Assembly: GCA_964371355.1 (NCBI GenBank)
Contig: CAYJMG010000002.1
Location: 62,001-126,000, forward strand
Direction of reading: 5' to 3'
DNA from: JACRBR01 sp964371355
GTDB taxonomy: Bacteria; Chloroflexota; Dehalococcoidia; DSTF01; JACRBR01
Length of the DNA stretch: 64,000 nucleotides
The position numbers and the translations under genes were made by a program. The number at the start of each line of letters is the position of its first letter. Positions within the stretch are counted from its first letter, which is position 1. Under the pieces are notes generated by a model, which saw only the letters and a program-made list of their open reading frames with translations, was not told the DNA's origin and made no database searches. Below, in pieces: positions 16,257-24,264 of the stretch.

Positions 16257-18824
16257 TCAGCCGAAGGGCACGGGCGGGTCGAGCGGGGGCTGCGCGGGCA
16301 CCGGCGCCTGGCACGTCGACCCCACCCGCCCGAACACCTTCTGGATGTCCTTGATGTCGATGTCCAGGTCGTGCAGCTCCGGCTCCAGGTCCAGCCACTT
16401 CTGGTACAAAAGCCCACCGAAGAACGCCCCGTAGTGCCCCGCGATCGCCTGCGCGTCCGTCACGTCCACGTCGCAGTCCAGGTCCAGGTCGCCCTCCAGG
16501 ATCCGCACGGTGACGGCGAGGTCTCCGCACTCCGGCGTCAGCCCGCCGTTCACGGAGCCGGTCGCCGGGTGGCCGAAGACGTCGACCAGCTCGCACCCGT
16601 TGTCCTTCACCACCGTGAGGACGCCGTTGTTGTTCCCGGGGAAGAGGTCGTTCGCCAGGTCCTCGTGCGGGATGAGGTTCAGCGACGCAAGGTCGAAGTC
16701 CCCGGTGGGTCCGGGCGTCTGGCCTCCGGTCACGCAGCCGAAGTGCACCAGGTTCTCCAGGATCAGGCTCATCACGCAGGAGCCGTTGTTCAGCGCGCCC
16801 GGGTCGGGCTGGCAGTCCGGGTTGTCGGAGCTGTCGAGCTCGTCCACCGGCCCGCGGCTGCTGCCCGCGCCGCCGGGCCCGAACACCAGGTCGCAGGGGT
16901 TGACCGAGGCGATGACGAAGTTGTCGTACTCGACGGTAAACTCGTACGCCCCCAGCCCGTCCTCGACGGTGTCCGCATTCTCATCGCCGGTGTGGACATT
17001 CTCCGCCCGCTCGACCACGTGCAGGCTCCCCTCTCCCGGCCCCGCGCACGGCGCCGGCTGTGCGCACAGCCAGAGGTTCGCCTTCGGGACGCCGGCGTCG
17101 GCGTTGGCGGCGTTGCCTTCGGGCACCTTGTGCACGCTCGGCGGCGGGTCGATCAGGGTGATGGTGGCGGGGAGGCAGGGTATTTCCGCTTCTTGTGGAG
17201 GCGCAAAACCGGGGCAGTACCCGAGATAGGAGGTCCCTCCGCCGACCAGTAGGCCGAAGCTTTGCGTGAGCTCGACGGTTCCTTCTTGTGCAGCTGGCGG
17301 GACATCGTAATGCACGGTCGCCAGAAGGGCCGAAGATCCGGCCGGAAGCGGGATGGCAGGCCCGCTGGGTGACGTGGCGCAGCCGATCCTTGAACGCGCC
17401 GCACTCTGCAGCGGATCATCATCGTTACTTGCGTAGCAATTCAGATTAGCTAGGTACTCTTCATCGTTCGCGTCCGGATTCTGATCGACGGAGTAGCCCG
17501 GGATGTTAGGTGGGTCGAGCCGGGACGTGTCCGGATCAATGATGTTGGCTTCCCATGATTGGACTTCATTGGAAGCAGTGCCCGGATTGAAGGCCACGAT
17601 ACCAATGTCGATCCGATCTGCGTCCGTGTGGTAGGTGCAGTCGTCCTGCAGTCCTGGCACGCTGAGCGCGCAGTCAAGGGCAAGGAAGAAGCCCGTTGGT
17701 GTGCCGGCGAGTGTCGAGGCGACGATGGGCGTTGCGGGAACGATGGGAGGTGGCGCGGGTGAACCGGTCGGCGATGGCGTCGCCGTGGGCGTAGCAGTTG
17801 ATCCCGGAGGTGGCTCGAACAGATTGACCGTGGCGTTGACGCAGGTTCCCGGCGTGAAGATCACAGGACTACAACTCATGATCTCGTTCAGGTCAGAGCT
17901 GTAGGCCACCACATAGTTGAGCGTCAGTGGGGCAGTCCCGGCGCTCGCACTCGATGGTATACCGTAGGTAATGCGTGCAAGCCTGGTCGTGGTTGATACG
18001 CCGATGATCTGCGTGTCGACCACGTCAGCAAGGCATGAAGCGAATGACTGGTCGCCTGGAATCGACCAATTGTCCTCGTCAATGGGAGCGCAATGCCATG
18101 AGAATCCTGTGATGCTCGCCTGATCGAAGTCCGGGTTGCAGTCAAGACCAGGTGAGGGACATGCCACACTCAACGCTTTCAGACGACTGACATCTAGGTT
18201 CTCCACGACGAAATCGAAAGCTTCCATATCCGTGGCCGGGCCATTGTTGATCAGCACCACATCGACCTGCGTGCTGGCCGATCCCAGCGGCACGTCGCAT
18301 GAAGACTGCACGCCCGCCGTGTTCACGTCGCAGTCGATGGCCATCGTGAGGTCGGTCGTGAAAGGCGTCGCCGTGGGTGTGGCCGTGGGCACCAACGTGT
18401 TTGAGAACGTATACCCGAGCGTGACACCGTCCAGCGGGCCATAAGAGACGGCGCCGGGGAATCCAAGTACGACCGCTTCTCCCGGGTCAACGCAGGGCGA
18501 CGCCCACTGAGCCTCGAAGGAGACGATGTAGATGTTGATGCCAAGCGGGTGGCCAATCGTAGGTGGCAAAGTCGTTGCGAACGAACTGGTCGATTGGAAC
18601 GCGGGCGCATCACAGCCCGGAGCGTTCACGTCAAGCGTCGCACTGCCCCCGACCTCCACCTGGAACATGCCACCGACAAGCCGGTCCGCCGCCAGCCCTG
18701 TGCTATTCGTCGCTATCAGGGTTGATGACGAGGCGGCCGCGTCGTCCGCCCGGGCAAGCCAGGCTCCCGCCAGCACCATCCCGGCTACGATGCCGATCGT
18801 CAGGCACAGGTACACGCGGCGCAT
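16257..18824 (-). CDS. Large secreted protein with cohesin-like modules and a dockerin-like C-terminus
   Basis: The 855-residue exported protein has a clear signal peptide (MRRVYLCLTIGIVAGMVLAG). Several modules of about 180 residues resemble each other and end in short VNLFEPPP, ITLIDPPP-type strands; TPTATP-rich linkers separate them. The beta-rich modules with Val/Leu-rich strands recall cohesin or cohesin-like domains. At the C-terminus two EF-hand-like motifs (DLDCDVDVTDAQAIAGHYGA and DLDIDIKDIQKVFGRVG) form a dockerin-like domain. Many cysteines suggest disulfide-rich modules. It may act in cell-surface assembly. The precise role is unknown. Confidence 0.75.
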   Translation of the reverse strand: MRRVYLCLTIGIVAGMVLAGAWLARADDAAASSSTLIATNSTGLAADRLVGGMFQVEVGGSATLDVNAPGCDAPAFQSTSSFATTLPPTIGHPLGINIYIVSFEAQWASPCVDPGEAVVLGFPGAVSYGPLDGVTLGYTFSNTLVPTATPTATPFTTDLTMAIDCDVNTAGVQSSCDVPLGSASTQVDVVLINNGPATDMEAFDFVVENLDVSRLKALSVACPSPGLDCNPDFDQASITGFSWHCAPIDEDNWSIPGDQSFASCLADVVDTQIIGVSTTTRLARITYGIPSSASAGTAPLTLNYVVAYSSDLNEIMSCSPVIFTPGTCVNATVNLFEPPPGSTATPTATPSPTGSPAPPPIVPATPIVASTLAGTPTGFFLALDCALSVPGLQDDCTYHTDADRIDIGIVAFNPGTASNEVQSWEANIIDPDTSRLDPPNIPGYSVDQNPDANDEEYLANLNCYASNDDDPLQSAARSRIGCATSPSGPAIPLPAGSSALLATVHYDVPPAAQEGTVELTQSFGLLVGGGTSYLGYCPGFAPPQEAEIPCLPATITLIDPPPSVHKVPEGNAANADAGVPKANLWLCAQPAPCAGPGEGSLHVVERAENVHTGDENADTVEDGLGAYEFTVEYDNFVIASVNPCDLVFGPGGAGSSRGPVDELDSSDNPDCQPDPGALNNGSCVMSLILENLVHFGCVTGGQTPGPTGDFDLASLNLIPHEDLANDLFPGNNNGVLTVVKDNGCELVDVFGHPATGSVNGGLTPECGDLAVTVRILEGDLDLDCDVDVTDAQAIAGHYGAFFGGLLYQKWLDLEPELHDLDIDIKDIQKVFGRVGSTCQAPVPAQPPLDPPVPFG

Positions 18825-18900
18825 GGTGGCGGCCTTTCAGGCGGGGAGTGTGCCTAGGCTACGCCGGTTACGAGGAAGTGTCAATAGCCATCCGCCGGGT

Positions 18901-19380
18901 TCAGGCGCCACCCGACTTGTCGATCTTCCGGCCCTGCTTCTCCTCCAGCCGCCCCAGCGCGCGGCCCTTTTCCGGCATGGGGTCCTTCACCACGCCGTAG
19001 ATCTCGCGCCCCTCGTGGTCCTCCGGCAGGTGCTCGGTAATCGGCAGGCCGTCCTCGTTCACGAACAGAAGGCAGTGGCAGTACTTGTACTTCTGCATCT
19101 CCTCGCAGGCGCAGATCCAGGTGCTCTTCTTCGCTTCCGCTTCCTTGTCCTCGTAGAAGTTGCAGGGGCACAGCGGCCGCCCCAGGTCGTCGATGTGCTT
19201 CGCCAGCCCGATCACGAGGAACTCCGTGATCTCCGGGTGGGGGTGGAGGAAGCTCCCGCTCTTCTCGGCGAATTTCCGCGCGTACTTCCACATCTTCTCG
19301 GTGTTCTGAGGCGAGGCCTGCGCGCGGTGCTCTTCGGTCACCTCGTCCAATTTGAAGGCGGGGTCGTCGATCTCGCTCAT
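18901..19380 (-). CDS. Ferredoxin:thioredoxin reductase catalytic subunit
   Basis: An iron-sulfur enzyme subunit that passes electrons from ferredoxin to thioredoxin-type disulfides. The diagnostic cysteine layout is present: CPC (71-73), 16 residues, CAC (90-92), 8 residues, CHC (101-103). The middle CPC of the plant and cyanobacterial enzyme is CAC here, keeping both cysteines. No variable (A) subunit is encoded nearby, as in the simpler bacterial and archaeal forms. Start ATG 19380 follows GAGGAT. It lies 17 bases after rex on the same strand, so it is probably in one Rex-controlled operon. Confidence 0.92.
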   Translation of the reverse strand: MSEIDDPAFKLDEVTEEHRAQASPQNTEKMWKYARKFAEKSGSFLHPHPEITEFLVIGLAKHIDDLGRPLCPCNFYEDKEAEAKKSTWICACEEMQKYKYCHCLLFVNEDGLPITEHLPEDHEGREIYGVVKDPMPEKGRALGRLEEKQGRKIDKSGGA

Positions 19381-19397
19381 CGGATCCTCATCAACGG

Positions 19398-20042
19398 CTA
19401 CTTCGGCGGCGAATGGACCAGGTCGCCCTTGAGGTAGAAGGTCATCGACTGCAGCGACAGCACCGGGTCGATGTCCTTCACGTGCACGTGCTTCGGCACG
19501 TGCGGGGCGATCGGCGCGTAGTTGAGGATCGCGCGCACGCCGCACTCCACCAGCGCGTCGATCACCTGCTGGGCCGCGGCGGCGGGCGTGGCCACGATGC
19601 CGATGTCGATGTGCTGCCCGGCCAGCGTCTCGCGCATCTGCGACACGGGCTTGATGACCAGATGACCGATCTCCTGGCCCACCACGTTCGGGTCGGCGTC
19701 GAACGCCTCGACGATGTCGAACCCCTGCGGTGCGAACCCGCCATAGCTCAGCACGGCGTGGCCCAACTGGCCGACACCCACAACCACCATGCGCCATTCG
19801 CGGTCGAGCCCCAGGATCTGGTGCAACTCTTCCAGCAGGCGCTTCACGTTGTAGCCGCGACCTTGCTTGCCGAACCGGCCGAAATAGCTCAGGTCCTTCC
19901 GGATCTGCGCCGGCGTCACGCCAAGCTGCGCCCCCAGGTCTTGCGAGCTGACGACGTCGCGCCCCTGACGCTCGAGTGACGCCAGCGCCCTCGCGTAGAC
20001 GGGCAGGCGGTCAATGACAACGTCGGGGATCTCGATCGGCAT
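19398..20042 (-). CDS. rex: Redox-sensing transcriptional repressor Rex
   Basis: Rex binds DNA when NAD+ is high and releases it when NADH rises. The N-terminal winged helix contains VSSQDLGAQLGVTPAQIRKD and LSYFGRFGKQGRGYNV (residues 30-65). The Rossmann fold has the GVGQLGHAVLSY dinucleotide motif near 90, then YAPIAPHVPKHVHVKDIDP. The length of 214 residues is typical. ATG 20042 is set by CCGGAGAGAT. A promoter and a Rex-like palindrome lie immediately upstream, which supports self-control, and the ferredoxin:thioredoxin reductase gene follows at once. Confidence 0.95.
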   Translation of the reverse strand: MPIEIPDVVIDRLPVYARALASLERQGRDVVSSQDLGAQLGVTPAQIRKDLSYFGRFGKQGRGYNVKRLLEELHQILGLDREWRMVVVGVGQLGHAVLSYGGFAPQGFDIVEAFDADPNVVGQEIGHLVIKPVSQMRETLAGQHIDIGIVATPAAAAQQVIDALVECGVRAILNYAPIAPHVPKHVHVKDIDPVLSLQSMTFYLKGDLVHSPPK

Positions 20043-20108
20043 ATCTCTCCGGGGCGCAGGCTTCACATCGGGGCGCGAGGACGTGCGCGCGAGGGGACGA
20101 AGCCTCGA

Positions 20109-20154
20109 TTGCGCAATTTTTCGCAAATGTAGCACCGGCCTCCGATGCGGTCAA
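20109..20154 (-). promoter_or_regulatory. rex promoter with a Rex-type operator
   Basis: On the minus strand TTGACC (20154-20149), 17 bases and TACATT (20131-20126) form the promoter. The palindrome TTGCGAAAAATTGCGCAA (20126-20109) begins at the last base of the -10 box and covers the start site. It resembles the Rex site TTGTGAANNNNTTCACAA, with C for T at one position of each arm. The position is ideal for repression. Confidence 0.75.
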
Positions 20155-20198
20155 CGCTTGACCGCTTACGGGGCGGATTTTCGCCCATGCGCCGCCAG

Positions 20199-20408
20199 CT
20201 ACAGCTTCAGCGCCAGGATGTCCCGGTAGACGTCGCCGTTGCCTTTCACGTGGACCTGCACGCCGATGATCCGCACCTTTAGCCGGCCCGGTTCGTCATC
20301 GAAGAAGATCTCGTCGCCCTTTTCGAACCGGTGCTCGGTCGAGAGGCTCGCGATCAGCCGCCCCTTTCGGGGCGAGAACGGGTCCGACTCAAAGATCTCG
20401 GTCTTCAC
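20199..20408 (-). CDS. Small hypothetical protein, 69 aa
   Basis: I do not recognise this short soluble protein. It is rich in charged residues and predicted beta strands (RLIASLSTEHRFEKGDEIFF, LKVRIIGVQVHVKGNG), like a small beta-barrel. GTG 20408 has GGGGAGG placed five bases before it. It lies 14 bases downstream of the permease gene on the same strand and may be co-transcribed. Confidence 0.6.
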   Translation of the reverse strand: MKTEIFESDPFSPRKGRLIASLSTEHRFEKGDEIFFDDEPGRLKVRIIGVQVHVKGNGDVYRDILALKL

Positions 20409-20422
20409 GTGTCCTCCCCTTC

Positions 20423-23400
20423 CTATTCGTATCGCAGCGCTTCCGCCGGCGGGATGCCCGACGCCTGGCGCGACGGTATCACGGTCGTGAGCACCGACGC
20501 GACGAAGACGCCGCCCGCCATGAGCCCTATCTGCAGCCAGGGGACGTAGAACGTCGAGAACCCGGCCGTGCTGAACTCGTCGCTGGCCAGTAGCCGGTTG
20601 GCCAGCAGGAGCGCGGGCCAGATGCCGTTCAGGATGCCCAGCGCCGCCACGAAGGCCGACTCCAGTACGAACGAAAGCGCGATGCTGCCGCGCGTGAAGC
20701 CGATCGCGCGCATCAGGCCGATCTGCTGACGGCGCTCGACCACGGTGCGCAGCGCGATCACCGACAGAGCCACCAGGCCCACGCCCAGGCCGATGGCCAG
20801 GAACCCCTGTACCAGGAGGAAGAAGGCGTTGTTCAGCGCCTGGTCGTCCTCTACCTGCTGGCGGATCGAGTCCGCCGAGACGCCGTACTGCGCCAGCGTC
20901 TGCTCGATCTCGGTCGCCGCGGCTCCGGGGTCTTCGCCCTCTCCTAACCGCAGGTAATACTGCTGGTGCTGCGCGGCGAACTGCCCGCCCAACCCCACCT
21001 CATTCATCCAGAGTCCGCGGTAGGTCGCACTGGAGCCTCGCTTCATGATCCCGATGACACGGACCACCTTCACTTCGCCGGTTGCCGTGTCCGCAATCCC
21101 CACCTCGATCGGCGCGAAGGAGGTGGTGCCGCTCTCGAAGCCCTGGAATGCGAACCGCGTCTCGTCCAGGCTTCCGTAGTTAATCCCCGGCACCACGCTC
21201 CCGTCGATCACGGCGTTGGCCGGGTCGTCCTTCAGCGCCTGCCACACCTGGCGGTCGCTCGTGTAGTCCGTCGCGCGCGCCTGCAGCTCGATCTTGTTCT
21301 CGTCGAGGAACTCTTCGTCCACACCGTAAAATAGGTACGCCTGCGGCCTCTTCAGCGCGCGTCCGTCCTGCGCGAGCTGTGCGATCGTCGTGGTCCGCGG
21401 GTTCACGACCTGCACCTCAGCCACGGTATCGATGCGACGCGTATCATAGAACGCGCGGTCCAGCGCCTCGCCCAGCGGGCCCAGGCGGTTCCCCTGGTCA
21501 TCCTGCGAGAACGGGTTCGCGGGCTGCGCCGTCACGACCACGTCCCATCCGCCGCGGGCGTCCGGATCCAGGAACAGACGCCGGAAGTTCAGGTTCATCG
21601 TCGAGATCATCACCAGGGCAAACACCACCAGCGAGAGCATCGCGATCGTCGTGCCCGTTCGGAAGCGGTTCGATATCGGATAAGCCACAGACGTGCGGAC
21701 GGCAGGCGCCGCGCGTGCGAACACCGCACCGACCGCGCGCACGGCACCCAGGAGCACGTCCGCGTTGTAAATGATGGCGATGGTCGCGGCCGCCACCATG
21801 ACCATGCCCCCGACGAAGAACGTCGCCAGACCCGTGGTCAGCCGTCCGGTGATGGGATCCAGGTTGCCGCCCGCCAGCAGCACCCAGAAGACGAGCACGG
21901 CGACGCTCGCCAGCGTGAAGACGGGGCGCTCGCCCTGTCCCAGCGCGCGGCCGGTGACGGCGAAGCCCAGGACCGCCAGCGAAGCGCCTCCCCCCACGAT
22001 CGCCGCCTCGCCCGCGCTCAGTCCCCATGCCAGCAAACCGGCTCCGGCCGCGGCTACCACCGCTCCCGCGGCGCCGGAAGCGAATCCCGTCGAGCGGGCG
22101 GCCGCCTCGTTGGTCTCGCGGATCGCCGCCACGATGCTCAGCCGGCTCACCCGCCAGGCCGAGACCACCACCGTTACGAACGTCAGCACGACACCGATCG
22201 CGTACGCGATCATGATGCTCCACGGCCGCACGTGAAACGCGATCCCCACGTCCGACTCCGAGAAGATGTACTGCATCGCCCGCGCCATCCCCACGGACAC
22301 CGCGATCCCCAACACCACACCCAGCGCGGCCGAGGTCAGGCTGTATGCCATCCCCTCCGCCATAAACGCCTGGATGAGCTGCATCCGCCTCATGCCAACC
22401 GCACGCGACATCCCCATCTCCGTCCGGCGTTCCGCCGCCAGCATCACGAGGATGAGGAAGACGAGCAGCATGCCGGCCGCGACGGTAAAGAGCCCCAGCA
22501 TCACGAAGATCGTCGTCAGGCTGGCGCCCTCCGCTTCCGCTTGCTCGATGCGGTCGGCCTTCAGCGAGACGACCTGCAGGCGCGACGTGCCGAGCGTGTC
22601 GATCGCCGCCTGCGTGACACCCTTCGAAAGACCCAGCGTGTCGCGCACGCCGCCGCGGTTCGAGATGGCGACGAAGCTGACCCCGGCCAGCACGTTGTAA
22701 CCCGGAGGCAGACTGAACAGGAACTGGGCCGTGTCCAGGTTCATCACGATCCCCGCCGGCTCCTGCAGCGTCCACCCCGTGATGTACCGGTCTTTCACCA
22801 CGCCCACCACGCGCACCGTACGCGGCGCCCCGTTTACCCAGATGTCGATGCGCTGGTTCATCTGGAGGTGCAACGCCTGGGCTGCCGACTCGTTCGCGAC
22901 GACTTCCGCACGCGCGAGTTGGGAGAGATCGACCGGAAGTCCATCCGTCGTGACGATGTCCTCCTGGAACCCCAGCAGTTGCGCCGGATCCAGACCCATG
23001 ATCACGACCGACGGCTCCGTCAGCTCGTCGATGGGGTTGCTGACCGGAGCGGGGAAGCGAAGCGCCGGCAGCACGCCGTCCACCTGCTCGCTCCCGTTGA
23101 ACTCCGCGATGAGATTGTCGATGTCGTCGGTCCTGACGATCCCGACGGGCGCGATCTGCTCGTCATCGAAGCTGGGCTTCAGGGAGTTAGACCGCGCCTG
23201 CACGATCTCGTCGACCCGCCCCAGCTTCTCGTAAGTGTCGTTCGTGATGCTGTACGTCACGGTGTCGCCCGTGGCCAGCGCCGCCGCGAAGATGACAGTC
23301 GAGAGCATCAGGCCCAGCACGATGAGAATAGACTGCGCGCGACGGCGCGGAATGTTGCGCACGCCGATCTCGAACAGGATGGGCTGGCGATACCGCACGA

Positions 23401-23485
23401 AGGCGACCAACCCCACCACCAGGGCGAGCAGCGCCAGCGTAGCCACGGCCACCGCGGCCATCGGGATGCCCAGGAAGTCATTCAT
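20423..23485 (-). CDS. FtsX/MacB-type ABC transporter permease
   Basis: A very large membrane protein (about 1020 residues). Two FtsX-like four-helix permease domains, near residues 330-450 and at the C-terminus, alternate with large extracellular MacB periplasmic-core-like domains. A GVRNIPRRRAQSILIVLGLM block opens the first unit and a VVERRQQIGLMRAIGFTRGS block the second. Such permeases work with an ATPase of the LolD/MacB class in lipoprotein, peptide or lipid export, but no ATPase gene is adjacent. The start near ATG 23485 is chosen because the first helix follows at once. A TTGGCC/TAAGAT promoter (18-base spacer) lies about 100 bases upstream. Confidence 0.85.
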   Translation of the reverse strand: MNDFLGIPMAAVAVATLALLALVVGLVAFVRYRQPILFEIGVRNIPRRRAQSILIVLGLMLSTVIFAAALATGDTVTYSITNDTYEKLGRVDEIVQARSNSLKPSFDDEQIAPVGIVRTDDIDNLIAEFNGSEQVDGVLPALRFPAPVSNPIDELTEPSVVIMGLDPAQLLGFQEDIVTTDGLPVDLSQLARAEVVANESAAQALHLQMNQRIDIWVNGAPRTVRVVGVVKDRYITGWTLQEPAGIVMNLDTAQFLFSLPPGYNVLAGVSFVAISNRGGVRDTLGLSKGVTQAAIDTLGTSRLQVVSLKADRIEQAEAEGASLTTIFVMLGLFTVAAGMLLVFLILVMLAAERRTEMGMSRAVGMRRMQLIQAFMAEGMAYSLTSAALGVVLGIAVSVGMARAMQYIFSESDVGIAFHVRPWSIMIAYAIGVVLTFVTVVVSAWRVSRLSIVAAIRETNEAAARSTGFASGAAGAVVAAAGAGLLAWGLSAGEAAIVGGGASLAVLGFAVTGRALGQGERPVFTLASVAVLVFWVLLAGGNLDPITGRLTTGLATFFVGGMVMVAAATIAIIYNADVLLGAVRAVGAVFARAAPAVRTSVAYPISNRFRTGTTIAMLSLVVFALVMISTMNLNFRRLFLDPDARGGWDVVVTAQPANPFSQDDQGNRLGPLGEALDRAFYDTRRIDTVAEVQVVNPRTTTIAQLAQDGRALKRPQAYLFYGVDEEFLDENKIELQARATDYTSDRQVWQALKDDPANAVIDGSVVPGINYGSLDETRFAFQGFESGTTSFAPIEVGIADTATGEVKVVRVIGIMKRGSSATYRGLWMNEVGLGGQFAAQHQQYYLRLGEGEDPGAAATEIEQTLAQYGVSADSIRQQVEDDQALNNAFFLLVQGFLAIGLGVGLVALSVIALRTVVERRQQIGLMRAIGFTRGSIALSFVLESAFVAALGILNGIWPALLLANRLLASDEFSTAGFSTFYVPWLQIGLMAGGVFVASVLTTVIPSRQASGIPPAEALRYE

Positions 23486-23583
23486 CGAGCGGCTCGTGCG
23501 GCGCGATTGGCAGCGTGGAGGGCCAGCATGCGGCACGCCTCGTTCTCACGGACATCAGTCCCGGCATGGCGTTAGAATGGGCC

Positions 23584-23613
23584 ATCTTATGGCATGCGCG
23601 GCCGCTCGGCCAA
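23584..23613 (-). promoter_or_regulatory. Promoter of the FtsX-type permease gene
   Basis: TTGGCC (23613-23608) and TAAGAT (23589-23584) with an 18-base spacer point toward the permease gene and predict a leader of about 90 bases. Confidence 0.5.
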
Positions 23614-23696
23614 CGGCCACCTCGGCTCCCGGTCCCATCTCCGTCAGTATTTCAACACAGGCGGTAACCTGGCGCGTTACGAATCTGCGTCGGACG

Positions 23697-23828
23697 TTGA
23701 CATCCTTGCCCGGCCCGTAATATCGTAGATCTGTCGAAGGAGGGTGCCCCTTGGCCACGCCCCTCGTCCCCGGATCACATCCGCCGAATCTGGCGCAGAC
23801 ACCGCGTGCGATCGCAGGCGGTGTTTTT
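23697..23828 (+). promoter_or_regulatory. Promoter, short leader frame and intrinsic terminator before the SWIM gene
   Basis: TTGACA (23697-23702) is followed 15 bases later by TAATAT (or TATCGT at an 18-base spacing). The leader carries a strong AAGGAGGG followed by a TTG at 23751 that opens a short frame. A terminator hairpin ACACCGC/GCGGTGT (23799-23824) with an inner TGCGATCGCA palindrome and T5 follows. The structural gene starts 46 bases after the T-run. The layout suggests attenuation or a small RNA of about 100 bases. Confidence 0.6.
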
Positions 23829-23874
23829 GTCTCCCCGCAACGAAGCCCGCAGAGCAGAGTGAAAGGACGCGCCC

Positions 23875-24132
23875 GTGAACTCCGGACTCATCGGCAAGGT
23901 GGACAAGGCGAAGAAGTACGCGCAGGAACGCCACCGCATGCACGTTTCCGCTCTGCAGGTCGAGTTCGACGGTGAGAACGACACCCACCGCGTGGCCCTG
24001 GATGGCGACGCCTGGCGCTGCTCCTGCGACTTCTTCGCCGGCTGGGGCGCCTGCGCTCACACCATGGCGCTCGAGCGAGTCCTCGACGGCATGATCCCCA
24101 CCGCCGCACTCTCCGCGCCCGCCTACGCCTGA
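23875..24132 (+). CDS. SWIM zinc-finger domain protein
   Basis: Small protein of 85 residues built around a SWIM finger (CxCxnCxH): CSCDFFAGWGACAH near residues 50-63. It matches the compact SWIM proteins common in high-GC bacteria and archaea, which are thought to bind nucleic acid or protein partners. Start GTG 23875 has AAAGGA seven bases upstream. Its leader carries a promoter, a short frame and a terminator, so expression is probably conditional. The function of stand-alone SWIM proteins is poorly known. Confidence 0.8.
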   Translation: MNSGLIGKVDKAKKYAQERHRMHVSALQVEFDGENDTHRVALDGDAWRCSCDFFAGWGACAHTMALERVLDGMIPTAALSAPAYA

Positions 24133-24163
24133 GCCGGCATTGCCTCGGAGACGCCCTTCACTC

Positions 24164-24235
24164 TTGAGATCGCGACCCCCGCGAGCTAAGATTCCCGGTG
24201 GGCGGCATCCCCCGAAGGTGCCGCCATTCGTTTTG
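24164..24235 (+). promoter_or_regulatory. pyrG promoter and attenuator leader
   Basis: TTGAGA (24164-24169) and TAAGAT (24187-24192) with a 17-base spacer predict a transcript beginning GGGC at 24200. A terminator hairpin starts at once: GGCGGCA (24201-24207) pairs with TGCCGCC (24219-24225), followed by ATTCGTTTTG. The loop contains C5 (24209-24213). This resembles the pyrG leader of Bacillus subtilis, where low CTP causes repeated G addition at a GGGC start and the poly-G prevents terminator folding. Confidence 0.6.
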
Positions 24236-24264
24236 TGGCGGTCCCCCAGCCCTGCCAGGAGCGT

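Noticed and set aside
18901..19797. Longer 298-aa frame for the ferredoxin:thioredoxin reductase subunit
   Set aside because: The upstream part is a shifted reading of rex; ATG 19380 with GAGGAT gives the normal protein.
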